From Panonychus citri (Eukaryota > Arthropoda > Arachnida > Trombidiformes > Tetranychidae): a DNA stretch of 64,000 nucleotides. Of this stretch, positions 26,140-37,119 are shown piece by piece. The position numbers were made by a program, and so were the translations under genes. The stretch covers positions 1 through 64,000 of the forward strand of contig NW_026515539.1 of NCBI RefSeq assembly GCF_014898815.1. Reading direction: 5' to 3'. Each line of letters starts with the position of its first letter. Position 1 is the stretch's first letter. The notes under the pieces are model-generated. The model worked only from the letters and a program-made list of their open reading frames with translations, was not told the origin of the DNA and ran no database searches.

Positions 26140-29100
26140 TTAAACCAGTAGAGCTTTAATTTGCTTGGGAGTATTTTCATCGTTCAGATGCTTCGTGGTG
26201 TACCTGTTGTTGAACATTGGAAAAAGGAAAACATTATTAACAATTAGATTAATTAACAGATTAACTGATTAAAAAGGTAAAACTAAAGTACATAAAACTT
26301 TTTGTTTTCTGACTCTCTTTTTCTCATCATGTGATTAATTGTTGATGACAATTGACTCTCTTTTTGTTTTGTACCTTAAGGCGTTTAGTAAACCTTCAAC
26401 TACATTTGATGGTTGATCTCGTAACACTTTGATGGTTCCTTTAATATCAATGGGTGAAGATTTTGAGAAAGCACCAGACGGATGAACATGATCGTAAAGT
26501 ATTATCACTCCAACCATAACTCGTAATACGAATAGGATTGTATCGCCATTTTGGAAACGTGAGCAAAATTCACTGGGAAAGAGAGAGGAAAGTTGAAGAG
26601 AAATAAAAATAGAATTAAGTAAATTGATATTATAAAGTATTAGACAGAAGAGTTAGCGTGAGTATATTATATTTTGTTTCAAGTAAATGATGAAAATTTG
26701 CGGAAGAGATTAAGTGATTCTTAGTTTTTTTTTAAATAGGCTTAAGAGAGATAATTTAAATTGTCATTTCAACTTTTCTCACTTTGGTAGTAGAAAAAAA
26801 AAGTTTACCTGGAGACATTCAACTTACGGATTTTCAATCATTCGTTGGCAAACTTTAGCCATGGTACTAAGGGTTTCCGTTGTATTGTCCATGGGAACAT
26901 TTTTATTACTAATAACGTAATTTGAGGTGACATCGGAAAGTACTTTTAACATCGGTGTTGCATTAGCGTAAAAGAGAGACATTCGATTGGCCAATTCTTT
27001 TGATAGATCATGGTGATATTGTCGATAGGTTAAAGTGCCCGGTGTAAGGTTACAATCCATTGGTAAACTTATACGGGAAGTGGTTCGACGATAATAACTG
27101 AAATCATTTTGTATCGATGGATTGGACATTTTAAGATCGTCAAATTTTAGGACAAAATCAAGAATTTCGGCAAATTGTTTAACCAGCGCTTGTTGAGTTT
27201 CCAAATGATGTTGAGGTGTCATTGGTCCACTAGTTAAGGCTCTCAATAGTTTAGGAATGACCGATTCTAAGAAGCAAAAAAGAAAACAAATAAATCATAA
27301 TTAATATTCGTATCCAATATGTTAAATATTCAACAATCAAATAAATTTAAATCATAGAAGCAGAAAAAAAATAAGAGACCAATTTTTTAGTAAATTTTTG
27401 GTGCATTTTTAACCGGAAGGTAAAACTTTCTGTTCCCGGAAACCACAAGCAAACACACACTGGAAAGTATTCATCTTGCCGGATGTGCAATCACATTGAA
27501 TGTAAATTAATGTTTAAAATAGTTAAATTTTTGGTCCAATTTAAAATTAATAAATCAAATTGAAAAATCATCGAAATTGTTGTATAATTAATCTTTTAAA
27601 AGTAAAGAGGATCAACAAGAATTAATGATTCGAATAGTTGATTTGTAATAATCTTTGCATGATTAACTTAATGAGAAGATAAATTGAGTAGAAAATTTTA
27701 TCGATTTTCGTGCAAAAGGGATTAAATTGTTTTTACCTAAATGGACTGAGAAAAGGTAGAAATCTTTCAGCTTATCGACCAATGGAGTTACCGTTTGCCA
27801 AGCTTTCATTTGGATTAAGTCGTTCTGTGGATTAGCAATAGCCTAAGAATTTATATATTAATACATAAGTGGAAAGAAAAAGAAGAGATAAAAAAGAGAG
27901 AAAAAAGTAATCGAGATTAATGATAATTTTTAAAGAGAGTAAAATTAATAGTAGAGAAAGAGAGAGAAAAACAAAGAGATATATTTATATATTTCTATTA
28001 GTAAATGATGATAATCTTTATGAGAAGGAAATAGGAAGACAAGATTCAGGATGACATATTCCCGGTTTTGTGGTTATTCAGTTAAAAAAAACACCAACAA
28101 AAAATTTTGAGGCACTGATACCATGAGAAGGGCAAGAACACAGTCAATCAATGTGACAGTGTGAAGGCGAGGATAAAGTAGCGCACTTTTTTTCTTCTTC
28201 ATGATAATGATGATGTTTTTTTTCTGGTTGAAATGAATATTCAAAAGAATCTTTTTCTTCAATTCCTAACATGAGATTAATTGAGCTGGTGGGTTATTAT
28301 TGTTGCTTTTGGTTGGTGGTAGTGTTCAGGGTGAGAAAGAAACTAATCATGTTACCTCTCTGATCTCGTTACTGGCGCCTTTATATGTTTGAAGTTGATG
28401 AAGTAAATCGGATGCTTTGATTAAGACCATTTCAACTTCTTGGAAAATCTGTTTCTCCGATTCACTTGGTTGAGCATCTGTTTAATGGAAGAGAGAATTT
28501 TAAGAAAAGAGAATAGAATTAAAGGTTATGTAGGAATGATGAGAAAAGGAAGATGAAGAAATAAATACAGAATAAGGTGAATTTAGGAGATAATGAAACA
28601 AGTAAATTCTGTGTTACTCTTGTTTAGGAAGTAAATAAAATTACAACTAATGGGAAAACACTTAAAAACATTGTCGATAAGTAGAGTTGATTTTATGGTC
28701 ATCAGTGGACAAGAAGAGAGAGAGAGAGAGAGAGGTTGAAATTGAGAGTCCATAAAAAATTGACCGGAAAGATAAGCAACCAGGTCTAAGTATTGGAAAT
28801 GTTGATGTGATACATCAATGACAGAGACGATTGACAAGACAATTAAGACTTTATTACTTGTGTGTTCTTAAGATTATATATCAGCTTTTTAGTTTATTGT
28901 GTTGTGTGAGTTGAGATGATGATGGTAATAAGGGAAACACGAGACATACATTGTGTTGGTGGGTTAATGAGATATATTTATGGGGGTGAATGAGAAAAAG
29001 AAGATGATACAGAAGGGAATATTTAAAAGAATGGAAAGGAATCACGCAAAGAGAGAGAGAGAGAGAGAAAGAAAAGAGAATAGAATAGAATAGAAAAATG

Positions 29101-29206
29101 GAAATAAAATGAGAGAGAAAAAGACAGAGAACTTACTTTCAAAGTCAACAAATACATCATATTTTGGAGGTTCATCTCTTGATAATAATCTCAATAGATT
29201 ACCCAT
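26140..29206 (-). CDS. CYRI: CYRI / FAM49 (CYFIP-related Rac1 interactor), six coding exons, 332 residues
   Basis: CYRI binds active Rac1 through a DUF1394 fold shared with CYFIP and restrains Scar/WAVE-driven Arp2/3 actin branching at the plasma membrane. My splice model (minus strand) is 29206-29137, 28477-28356, 27842-27737, 27266-26828, 26572-26375 and 26203-26140, all GT-AG, phases 1,0,1,2,2. It totals 999 nt and closes at TAA. The protein starts MGNLLRLLSRDEPPKYDVF, with Gly2 in a good N-myristoylation context. It joins as DFE|NAQPSESEK, then KGASNEIRE, KQFAEILDFVLKFDDLKMSNPSIQNDFSYYRR (the paired Arg of the Rac-binding patch), NRMSLFYANATPMLK, RVMVGVIILYDHVHPSGAFSK and a C-terminus TPKQIKALLV. 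Every exon aligns by eye with vertebrate FAM49 in order; length is close to the family's about 324. Introns of 171-659 nt are long for this window. Confidence 0.95.
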
Positions 29207-31245
29207 GATGATGATGATAGAAAATGATTCAGTTAATAGTAGCAGAAAGAGAGCTTTTGTAATTGAACAGCACACACAAGGATAATGTTGATTTAGAGAT
29301 GAATTTTTTTTCCAAAAGTAAAATGTTTCAAGTGATGAAAATGAAGTTACAAGCAAACGAGAATAGAATTTAGTTTGGTAGAAAAGAATAGAAAAACATT
29401 GTAAACACTGGAAATCAAAACACCCAACGGAGAAATAAACACTTCTAATAAACGATTAAAGAAGAAATTAGAAACCAAAACAATCAGCTCTTTAATCAAA
29501 CAAACTGATTTAGAAATTACATTGATTGTAGAGAGAGAGAGAGAGAAAAAAACAAGAAGAGATTAACAAGTGAATTAAACAACAAGAGAAGAACAAAATT
29601 AACAGTAAAAAAAAAGATTTTCAACCAAATCGTTGCCGATGGAAAATCAGTTAAGAACAAGAATAGAATGTAAATTAATTGACACAATTAAATAGAGAAT
29701 CAGTAATGATTAATGTTGACAATTAACGTTTAGAATCAATAATTAAGTCAACATGTTGGAACAAAAGGAAACACTTGATTGTGAGAGAGAAAAAGAGAAA
29801 TAAATTGTTCATCTTTTTTTTTCTTCTAATGGATTAGCTCCGCCTTCGAGGTGTCGCCAGTTTCACTCAACAGATGAAAAAGTAAAAACATTTGTAACAT
29901 TTTCTCATTGTGATTGTAATTAATTAATTTAGTTATCTAACAATTAGTGATTCTATATTATAATTGTGTCTTTTAAAGGAGATGTTGTTTACTCACTGCA
30001 AGTTTACATGATGATGATTGTCTTTCACTTTTATTAATCAACAAACGAATGAAAATGTAAGACAAATGGAGAAGAGAACAAAAATTTATTCTATTCTATT
30101 TTTTGATACAAATGGTTAACTTGATGTTCTTTCCGTTTTTTTCTTTTAATTGTTTTGTTCATCAATTTTGTTTATAATTAGAGTTTAATTTGTTTAGAAA
30201 AAAAAATTCTATTCTTATTTTCTTGATTTGATTCTACTTTTTGTATTTTCTTTTAATTGTGTTTTCTTTTTTTTTCTCTTTTACCTTTTTTTTTCTCCTT
30301 TAGATAAAATACTTTCCTTTGTTGCTATGGGTCAAGTGTGATTGGTTCTCCTCCATTTAATTGTGATGGTCACTTAATTGTTGTTTGTGTCCGATTTTTT
30401 TTTCTTTTGGGTTTTCTTTTCTTAAATTCTTTTCATTACATTTCATCTGAAATTTGCAACTAGCAACATGTGAATATCTAAACAAATGTATAAATGGATC
30501 ATCATCATCAGGAATTATGTTAACCTTGTTGATTGTTTACATATATTAATATATAATTTCCTGAATGAATCACAATTGATTTAATTTGGTGTTATTACAA
30601 TTTAGATTAGTGATATGAGTTTATTCACATTAGCAAAAAAAAAATATTAACTCAACTACGTTCATGTTGCAACAAAACATCAAGATGATCAATAACCATG
30701 GAGATTGATGAGATTAGTTTGATTATCCTGTTAATCAAATTATGCTTCTTACTGTTAACATGTATTCATATCAGGTGATGATTAACCAACTTGCTATTTG
30801 TGATCTGATTGTTATTTTGTGAAGTGATTACCAGAAAATCTGATTACAGGAATAGTCACACACTCAATTCCAATTTTTCTCCGAAGAGAGAAAGAAAATG
30901 ATATTAATACCGATTAATTAATAATCAGAAAAAAAAGTCAACAATTCTGATGGCGAAAAAAGAATTTCCATTTTAATTGTTTTCTTCATAAATTTTAAAC
31001 CAAGATAACTTAATTTACTTTTATAATCTTTCCGTTGATAATGAATATATAATTAAAGAGAAATTGATTGAAATATATTGATTTTGAATTCGTTTCATAC
31101 GATTTTTCTTATAATCTCTTTTCTCTCTCTCTCTCTCTCATTTTCCTCTCTCTCTCTTTCCTTTCTCTCTCTCACTGGATATTTGTTTTCACTTCTTTTT
31201 CTGTAATAATAAATTCTAAAATTGATCTAGAAAATTAGTTAATTA
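29207..31245. other. Intergenic region, CYRI promoter side and Sec23 3' side
   Basis: No coding exon seen. It holds the CYRI 5' leader and promoter, including a rare GC-rich patch at about 29836-29870, and at the other end the Sec23 3' UTR with a CT-rich tract near 31120-31175. GTTGCTATGGG at 30321 resembles half of an X-box. Confidence 0.5.
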
Positions 31246-33591
31246 TTATGTTGCACTTGAGCTTACAGCCAATTTCTTCAAGTGATCCATAAATGTTTGC
31301 AAGGAAACATCATCAGTTAAAACGGGAGCGGTGGTCGACTGGTCACCATAATAGCCGATGGTTGTATTATGGGTTAATGATGGATTAACTTTGGATAAAA
31401 GGAAACGAGCCTGAGATGAATTTTGATCACAGGGGATGTAACGTGGTAAAGGAAATCGGTTTAACATTAATTCATTAGCATCATTTACTGGAGCCTCAAG
31501 AAGCATTTTAAACGATTCATAACCAGCCTGTTCTTGGTAACCGGCTTTCCTCCATTCGGCTATCGATTGACCTCGGAAGATGACAATATGAAAGAAAGTG
31601 TCCATCAAGAGTATCCGGTCAGGTTGGATGGAGCTTGTGTCCAATAAGACGGCATGAGGAGGCTCATAAAATGAATAAGATACCAGGGTGGGTTGGATCA
31701 TGATTAGTGAGTTGATACAATCTTCACGGAGAAGAGCGTGCCGATAGAAGGAAGTTTCATCGGGAGAATTGTTGAAAACTTGAATAAACTGTGATCGACG
31801 AAGGTGAAACATAAACTGAGGGAACATGCTGAAGTTGGGTGCAAGTTGGAATGATTCGGGAGCATCTTTCCTAAAATCACCGAAACGCTGACAGAGTCTA
31901 ATTAAATTACGATCTAACCAGCGTAACACATCGGGACCATTTGATTCGGCTTCGGCTCGGTGACAGGCAAGACGAGCAAGTAAAACACAAGCAGATTCTT
32001 GATCAAAGGCATAATCTTGAGAGCTCAAATTACGGGAAACGGTAGTGACACGGACATGTTGAAATCCATCGGAACCCTGATATTGAGTAATGAATTGAAT
32101 GTAACCCCGTTGAGAGGTTTGAGCGGCTGTGGCTTGGTTTTGTGAGACAATATCAAAATAGAAGGCAGTTGACACGGTTGGTGTTAGCGAACAAAATTTC
32201 CATTGAGCTGTACCACCAATACCAATTTCGGTATCACTTACGTATTGATTACGAATACCGCTTGATATACATGGACCAATTGCACCGGAAACCTTTAATT
32301 CCCTTGAAGTTTTAACCTCAAGAACAGCGTTAAAGGCCATCTTTAGATTTTGATTGCTATCCTTGTTGAAAATTCTTTGGAAGGAAGTTTTAAAAAGACT
32401 CGAATCAAATGAATCACCTAGAATTATATGACCTCCTGTCATATTAGAACAATGTTTCATTTCATGGATTCCCGTTTGATCGAGGGCACAAGCATGAATA
32501 TCAATTGTATGTCCATTATTTGCACTTCGAGTTGCTAAGCCTTGATAATGTTTAATCGCTTTCTTCATGAATTTAGCTCGATCACTTTCAATATCATGAT
32601 GAGATCTAATTGTATTCTTGTGATCATCATCGATTATCATACCAGGACCAATGGTACAAGGACCATTGATGAATAACATTATCCGTGCACCACAATTAGG
32701 ATATGTAACCTCCAATAGGCTAACAGCTATTGAAAGAGCCGATCCAGTGGCTCTTAATGGCCGTTTACCTTGAGGTGTGGGCCAAGGATCTTTGTTCAAT
32801 TGATCTAGGATATCGGTTAATATGGCTCCACACTCGGAGATTGGTTGTAAAAATTTTGACGTATTATTTTTGGGTAAAGCTGCAGCATGATGAGGATTCC
32901 CATGATGACCCATCGCTCCAGCTTGTGGTTGACCAGTTGGACCAGTTGGCCGATTGGCAGCCGAGATACCAAGCCATTCTTGAATCTGTTTAGCGGTGTA
33001 ATCCTTACCACCTTGGAAGACAAATGATTTAGCGCAAGATGAATTGAGCTCCCAAAGACTGATTATCCTTCCGAAAGTGATTAGACCAACCAAAGCATTT
33101 TGAGGTAACAGAGAGAAAGATGTTTGAATACTTGATTTAAGTGAATAAAGCTCTTCCTCATCAAGACAAGTATCAACCACAAATAAGAAAATGGGACCGG
33201 TACCAATTGGACCTCTTGTAATCGTATAATCTATTGTACTAAACTGAGTTTCAGCAAGTTGAGTCAAATCTTGAATATTATTATAAGAGGTTGGAAAAGG
33301 ATTTCGATTAAAACAGAAACCACAAATCCAAATTCTCGCTCGATTATCGACTTGACAGTGAGGATTAAGGATGGCACGACAATTTTGCCGGGTACATAAA
33401 ACAGGCTCATAGGTTATTGGTGGTATGGGTCGGGTGGTCGACTCTTTTAACGGGGTAAACAGGCAACCCAATGGTAGAACAATTTTGGTCGCTTCAACCT
33501 TTGATTGTGGCCAAAGGTTCCAATTAAAGCGAACACCATCAACATCCTCCGCTGATTCAATAAACTCTTGAAATCCATTTGGATTTGCCAT
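31246..33591 (-). CDS. Sec23: Protein transport protein Sec23, 781 residues, single exon
   Basis: Inner-coat subunit of COPII. With Sec24 it is recruited by Sar1-GTP to ER exit sites and acts as the Sar1 GTPase-activating protein. Seen in order: N-terminal beta-barrel segment (DGVRFNWNLWPQSKVEATKI), zinc finger with Cys66, Cys71, Cys90 and Cys93 (VLCTRQNCRAILNP ... WICGFC), trunk domain (FLFVVDTCLDEEELYSLK, ALVGLITFGR), helical domain (DVLRWLDRNLIRLCQ, MFPQFMFHLRRS), and a gelsolin-like C-terminus (RILLMDTFFHIVIFRGQ, SQARFLLSKVNPS carrying the conserved arginine-finger region, ending DDVSLQTFMDHLKKLAVSS). Length is close to the usual 765; the excess is mainly a Gly/His/Pro linker around residues 210-245. 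Start MANPNGFQEF sits just before the first conserved block. Essential and single-exon here, so likely constitutively expressed. Confidence 0.97.
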   Translation of the reverse strand: MANPNGFQEFIESAEDVDGVRFNWNLWPQSKVEATKIVLPLGCLFTPLKESTTRPIPPITYEPVLCTRQNCRAILNPHCQVDNRARIWICGFCFNRNPFPTSYNNIQDLTQLAETQFSTIDYTITRGPIGTGPIFLFVVDTCLDEEELYSLKSSIQTSFSLLPQNALVGLITFGRIISLWELNSSCAKSFVFQGGKDYTAKQIQEWLGISAANRPTGPTGQPQAGAMGHHGNPHHAAALPKNNTSKFLQPISECGAILTDILDQLNKDPWPTPQGKRPLRATGSALSIAVSLLEVTYPNCGARIMLFINGPCTIGPGMIIDDDHKNTIRSHHDIESDRAKFMKKAIKHYQGLATRSANNGHTIDIHACALDQTGIHEMKHCSNMTGGHIILGDSFDSSLFKTSFQRIFNKDSNQNLKMAFNAVLEVKTSRELKVSGAIGPCISSGIRNQYVSDTEIGIGGTAQWKFCSLTPTVSTAFYFDIVSQNQATAAQTSQRGYIQFITQYQGSDGFQHVRVTTVSRNLSSQDYAFDQESACVLLARLACHRAEAESNGPDVLRWLDRNLIRLCQRFGDFRKDAPESFQLAPNFSMFPQFMFHLRRSQFIQVFNNSPDETSFYRHALLREDCINSLIMIQPTLVSYSFYEPPHAVLLDTSSIQPDRILLMDTFFHIVIFRGQSIAEWRKAGYQEQAGYESFKMLLEAPVNDANELMLNRFPLPRYIPCDQNSSQARFLLSKVNPSLTHNTTIGYYGDQSTTAPVLTDDVSLQTFMDHLKKLAVSSSAT

Positions 33592-34020
33592 AATTTCTTA
33601 GCCGATTAAAGAAACAAGCCAACACCTAAAACCGGAACAATTAACTAGATAAACAATCAATTTCTATTAAGGTTAACACATCCAAATAGAAATCAAAGAC
33701 CAAACGATTAAACCAAACAATCAACAAATTTCATCAACAATCAAACAATTTGCTGTAAATTCAATTGCTGAGTTGTCAATTGAACAACAAGGTGATCGCA
33801 AGGGACCATCTCCAAATTACAATGAATTCTGTTGCTATTGGCAACCGAAAGTTGATCATTTTTTTATTGATTAACTTTTTTTTTATTATTGTTGGTTCTT
33901 AATCAATCTGATTGATAGTGAAAATTGTTATATTAATAGGACGATGATTTTGTAGAGTTTTTCTTTTACAAAATATAAGATTTTGAAATAGGTTGGGAGA
34001 AAATCTCTATGTTGTGAGTG
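33592..34020. other. Sec23 upstream region
   Basis: A compact 429-bp interval between the Sec23 start and the stop of the frameshifted BTB copy. It must hold the Sec23 promoter and contains the X-box-like palindrome at 33831-33845. No coding signal. Confidence 0.6.
33831..33845. promoter_or_regulatory. RFX X-box-like palindrome upstream of Sec23
   Basis: GTTGCTATTGGCAAC: left half GTTGCT (one mismatch to GTNRCC), a 3-bp spacer and a perfect right half GGCAAC (RGYAAC). It lies 240 bp upstream of the Sec23 ATG. RFX binding is inferred; Sec23 is not a classical ciliary gene. Confidence 0.4.
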
Positions 34021-35429
34021 TTAATTACAATCGAAGATGAAACTTTGAAATTGTCCTTTTTTTACTGAAGATCCATTCTTGAAATTAGCATAAGGTTCAA
34101 TTCTTGCTCTTGGATTTTTTATCTTCCAATTAACTGATTGTCTTGTATCTCCAATAGGAACATTAATTGAGCCACAACCATTGATTCCTGAGATTACAGT
34201 TAGCTCTTTAGCATGAGTTCGCCAATTGTTGTGTCTTAAGATCATGATCAAGGAATAGCGAATACGAGGTAATAAATGGATACATGATGAGAGAATAATT
34301 TGATAAATTGATTGATCACAAAGTGAACCATGGATAAGACGACGAGTTATTGAGAAGATCCTTTCTCCACCAGCGACATGCCAAAGTTGAAGGTTAATTA
34401 TTGTCTTTCCAATAGATAAATGTTGAAAATTTGGAGTGAAAATACCAACACCAATTAGTCTAACCTTTGTATCGACAATCAGATCAATTTGATGAATTTC
34501 TTGAGGACATGAAGTAACCATAATCATTTTAGAAGATTTGAATCTTTCTAAACTAAATCCCAAAGATGCCCGAGGATTAATTGGAAAAGGAATTGATGGT
34601 TTTGGATTATCTAAGAGCCAACTAAGTATCAACTCGTATTCGCTTTGTAAAAGGGCGAGTCCACTTCGATTTATGGTCACCAATTCGGGTACTTTCATCA
34701 AGGTAAATCGAATCAACTTGAAAACGGGTCCAAGAAGTAACCTAAAAGAGTACATACAAAGAAGAGTATTAGTTGATTGACATTTTTCATTGACCCATTG
34801 AAAGAGAGCAGTAAATAAAGTCCATTCAGTGATTCTTAAAGTGTCACGAGAAACAATCCAACTTAAAAGACGAGAGTCACACTTATAAAGAGAAGGTTTT
34901 AAAATTGCTGAGATACCAAATTGATCGATAGTTGATAAACAATGTTCGCGAACAATATAAAGTTGAGGAAATGAATCAATATCTGAGTCGCTAATTTTAA
35001 CAAATTGAGTTAAATAGTCAAGAGCAGTTCTAAATTGTATCCGAAAAATAATAAAACGATAAGTAACATCAGCTAAACCTGTGAGTCCCCATCGAGCTGA
35101 TAACATTAGTGTCTCAATACAATGATCAGATTTAATATCCAATCGACCTTGATAAAAGTATCTCAATAAAGTGACCACTGTCTCTCTATGAAATGGACCA
35201 ATGTGAAAGATTGAAGATGATGATGGTTGATTTGGAGACAGAATATTAGCAAAATAAGGTGATCGTGACATTAATACCTCTCGGTGACAAATGAATCCAA
35301 GTAAAGATGAAGATTGTGGTCCCTCTATTGTTAGTACTTGATTGAAATTTATACCTCAGTAAATGTAATTTCAATTGATGGAAGGTCAATAAATGAAGAA
35401 TCAAAATTACCCGGTAAAGTAAAATCCAT
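34021..35429 (-). pseudogene. Frameshifted copy of the BTB-BACK gene (copy 1)
   Basis: Near-identical to the intact gene at 44437-45846, but one base is missing in codon 25: copy 2 has CTCGAG on the plus strand where copy 1 has CTCAG at about 35355-35359. From the ancestral ATG (35427-35429) the frame hits a stop after 26 residues. A downstream ATG at 35271 (Met54 of copy 2) keeps a 416-residue open frame but drops the first third of the BTB fold. By eye there are about a dozen differences from copy 2 over 1.25 kb and only one changes an amino acid (Ser for Thr in KISDSDID). So either the break is very recent, recent gene conversion erased divergence, or the truncated product is still used. 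Stop and 3' end coincide with the left edge of the duplicated block. Confidence 0.8.
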
Positions 35430-36048
35430 TTGGAGGAAAAGAGAAAACCAATTTTTCTGTCATAAAACAACAAAAAAAGAACAAATAAATAAACAAATCA
35501 AGAATTTTATAAGATGAACAACTTCTAGATTAGATTATCAACAATTAGAATGAAAGTTAATTGTTAACAATTAACCATCGAATCTTATCTTTCATTTCTA
35601 AACAACATTCTCAAAACTGTTTACCTTTTTGTTGACAACATTAATCAAGTAACAAGACCAAACAGAAATGGAACATAATTGACATAATTCATTCTAATCA
35701 ATTTTTCATCTCTCATGTAACACAAAGACAATGAACAAACGAACATAATTAAAATCAATTTAATTCCAAAATTAATCACCAATGAAGATAAATAATCAAA
35801 TTAATTGAAAAGATGAATGAAAATTTCACTAGAAGCAAATCATTTGTTACAAATGAATGGAACTTGAATGAAAAGGAAAATAATTTTTTTTTTTTTCGCG
35901 CGAATCTTAAAGAAAAGATTTTGACAAAAAATCGTCAACATAATCGAGCGAAGTGAAAAACAAAGATCGTCCAGTGTATTTCTAATCTTTATAGGAAATT
36001 GTAACAGTGGATTAATTGTGATCAGAGTGATTGTTACAATTAACTTAA
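35430..36048. other. Upstream flank of BTB copy 1 and 3' flank of B9D1
   Basis: Non-coding. It contains the duplicated BTB promoter region, including the shared element at 35931-35952, and the short 3' end of B9D1. A plus-strand poly-T run lies at about 35884-35896. Confidence 0.6.
35931..35952 (-). promoter_or_regulatory. ATCGT-N5-TAATCGAGCGAA element, BTB copy 1 promoter
   Basis: Lies about 500 bp upstream of the BTB ATG and is shared with copy 2 (46319-46340). The same bipartite word with identical 5-bp spacing but a different spacer occurs upstream of B9D1 (36964-36985), so recurrence is not explained by the duplication alone. Orientation relative to the genes is the same in all three. 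Confidence 0.45.
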
Positions 36049-36666
36049 TCACTTGTATCGGTAACCATATTTTTGAAAATCTTTGCAAATGACATCAAAT
36101 TCAATTTTAATTACTCCTTTGGTGTTCACTTTAATTACTCCTCGATCCTCTGATTGTCCAACGATTTTACTATCGATAAATTCTGATTGTTTACCAAATA
36201 TCCAAGAAGAGAATGAATTGAATAACGATGACGATTGAGGAACGAAAGCTGGAATTTCTCGTTGATGATGACCTGGAATCGGTGGTATATGAATCGATCC
36301 ATAACCAAGAACAACATCATTTCCAAATGAATCATATCCATAAACTGATAAAACGATCAACGGCCATTTAAATGGATTCGATGATCTAAAGGTAACATCA
36401 ATCGATAAATTCCAAATGGACATTGATCGTGAATCTCGAGTTTTGATCGACACTTGAGAACAACTCTCTTCATTACCATTGATTATCATCCAATCTTCAC
36501 CATAAAGGAAACAATATTTACAATAAATGTTATCTTTTCCAGGGAAATGACCACTGACCACTTGTCCTTTCACCGAAATCAGAAAGTTAGCTGAGGTCAT
36601 TTCCATCGCTTCTCGAGCCAAGTCTCTTTTTGATTCCTTTTTCACTTTATCTCCAGTTTCCTCCAT
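36049..36666 (-). CDS. B9d1: B9 domain-containing protein 1 (B9D1, MKS transition-zone protein), 205 residues
   Basis: B9D1 works with B9D2, MKS1 and tectonic proteins at the ciliary transition zone, gating entry of membrane proteins into the cilium. The B9 (C2-like) domain spans most of the protein: SVKGQVVSGHFPGKDNIYCKYCFLYG near residue 32, WNLSIDVTFRSSNPFKWPLIVLSVYGYDSFGNDVVLGYGSIHIP in the middle, then PGHHQREIPAFVP, SSWIFGKQSEFIDSKIV and GVIKIEFDVICKDFQKYGY. These blocks match vertebrate B9D1 in order and spacing. The ATG at 36666 is chosen over a non-ATG codon 9 nt upstream; the first 25 residues are Lys/Glu-rich and extend beyond the vertebrate start. Single exon. In an arthropod the expected role is sensory (chemo- and mechanosensory) neuron cilia. 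An X-box-like site lies 128 bp upstream. Confidence 0.95.
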   Translation of the reverse strand: MEETGDKVKKESKRDLAREAMEMTSANFLISVKGQVVSGHFPGKDNIYCKYCFLYGEDWMIINGNEESCSQVSIKTRDSRSMSIWNLSIDVTFRSSNPFKWPLIVLSVYGYDSFGNDVVLGYGSIHIPPIPGHHQREIPAFVPQSSSLFNSFSSWIFGKQSEFIDSKIVGQSEDRGVIKVNTKGVIKIEFDVICKDFQKYGYRYK

Positions 36667-36793
36667 GATTAACAATCAACAATCTGAATAAATTGTCTCA
36701 ATAAATCAACCGATCAAATCTACTAAAGAAACAATCTAATCACTATAACTTGAATTCTCTTTGATTATTTTCTGTTTTCTTTTCCAAAATTCG

Positions 36794-36807
36794 GTTACCA
36801 AGGTGAA
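36794..36807 (-). promoter_or_regulatory. RFX X-box-like site upstream of B9D1
   Basis: On the minus strand TTCACC-TT-GGTAAC: a perfect right half GGTAAC and one mismatch in the left half (GTNRCC), 2-bp spacer, 128 bp before the ATG. Ciliary genes in nematodes and insects typically carry RFX X-boxes at 50-200 bp, so position and gene function agree. Confidence 0.55.
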
Positions 36808-36963
36808 AATAAATTCTAAAAGTAAACAGATAAATCGAATCACCATCGAAACAATCACGAAGTTAAAAGTTTATTAGATCAATCGAATAGTTCAAACTCG
36901 ATGAACTATTGTCCGGTCGCTATTGGTGATCTATCAGAATTGAGAAAATGGTTTTGTTCAAAA

Positions 36964-36985
36964 ATCGTTGTCCTAATCGAGCGAA
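36964..36985 (-). promoter_or_regulatory. ATCGT-N5-TAATCGAGCGAA element upstream of B9D1
   Basis: Third occurrence of the bipartite word seen in both BTB promoters, about 300 bp upstream of the B9D1 ATG. The 5-bp spacer is TGTCC here and CAACA in the BTB copies. It lies in the 453-bp region between the B9D1 start and the vitellogenin stop. Confidence 0.45.
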
Positions 36986-37119
36986 TTGATTGTGAGAGAG
37001 AATTTTTTTTTCTTTATGTGAATTTAATTGTTTTGTGTATATTATTATACTCGAAAATTACATTATTGTGATTTAGCAAAGAAAATTAGAGAGAATTAGA
37101 GAAAAGAGGGAGAGATGAT

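Larger units (their letters stand above)
34021..35993 (-). repeat. Segmental duplication, copy 1 (direct repeat, about 1.95 kb)
   Basis: Homologous to 44437-46380 in the same orientation. The left edge falls on the BTB stop codon: sequences differ immediately outside it. Identity is about 99% through the coding region and roughly 320 bp beyond the start (to about 35750), then drops sharply for the last 240 bp, yet remains alignable to the CCAGTGTATTTCT word. Confidence 0.85.

Noticed and set aside
34538..34780. Plus-strand 80-residue frame, repeated at 44954-45196
   Set aside because: Antisense shadow of the two BTB copies; conserved only because the gene is duplicated.
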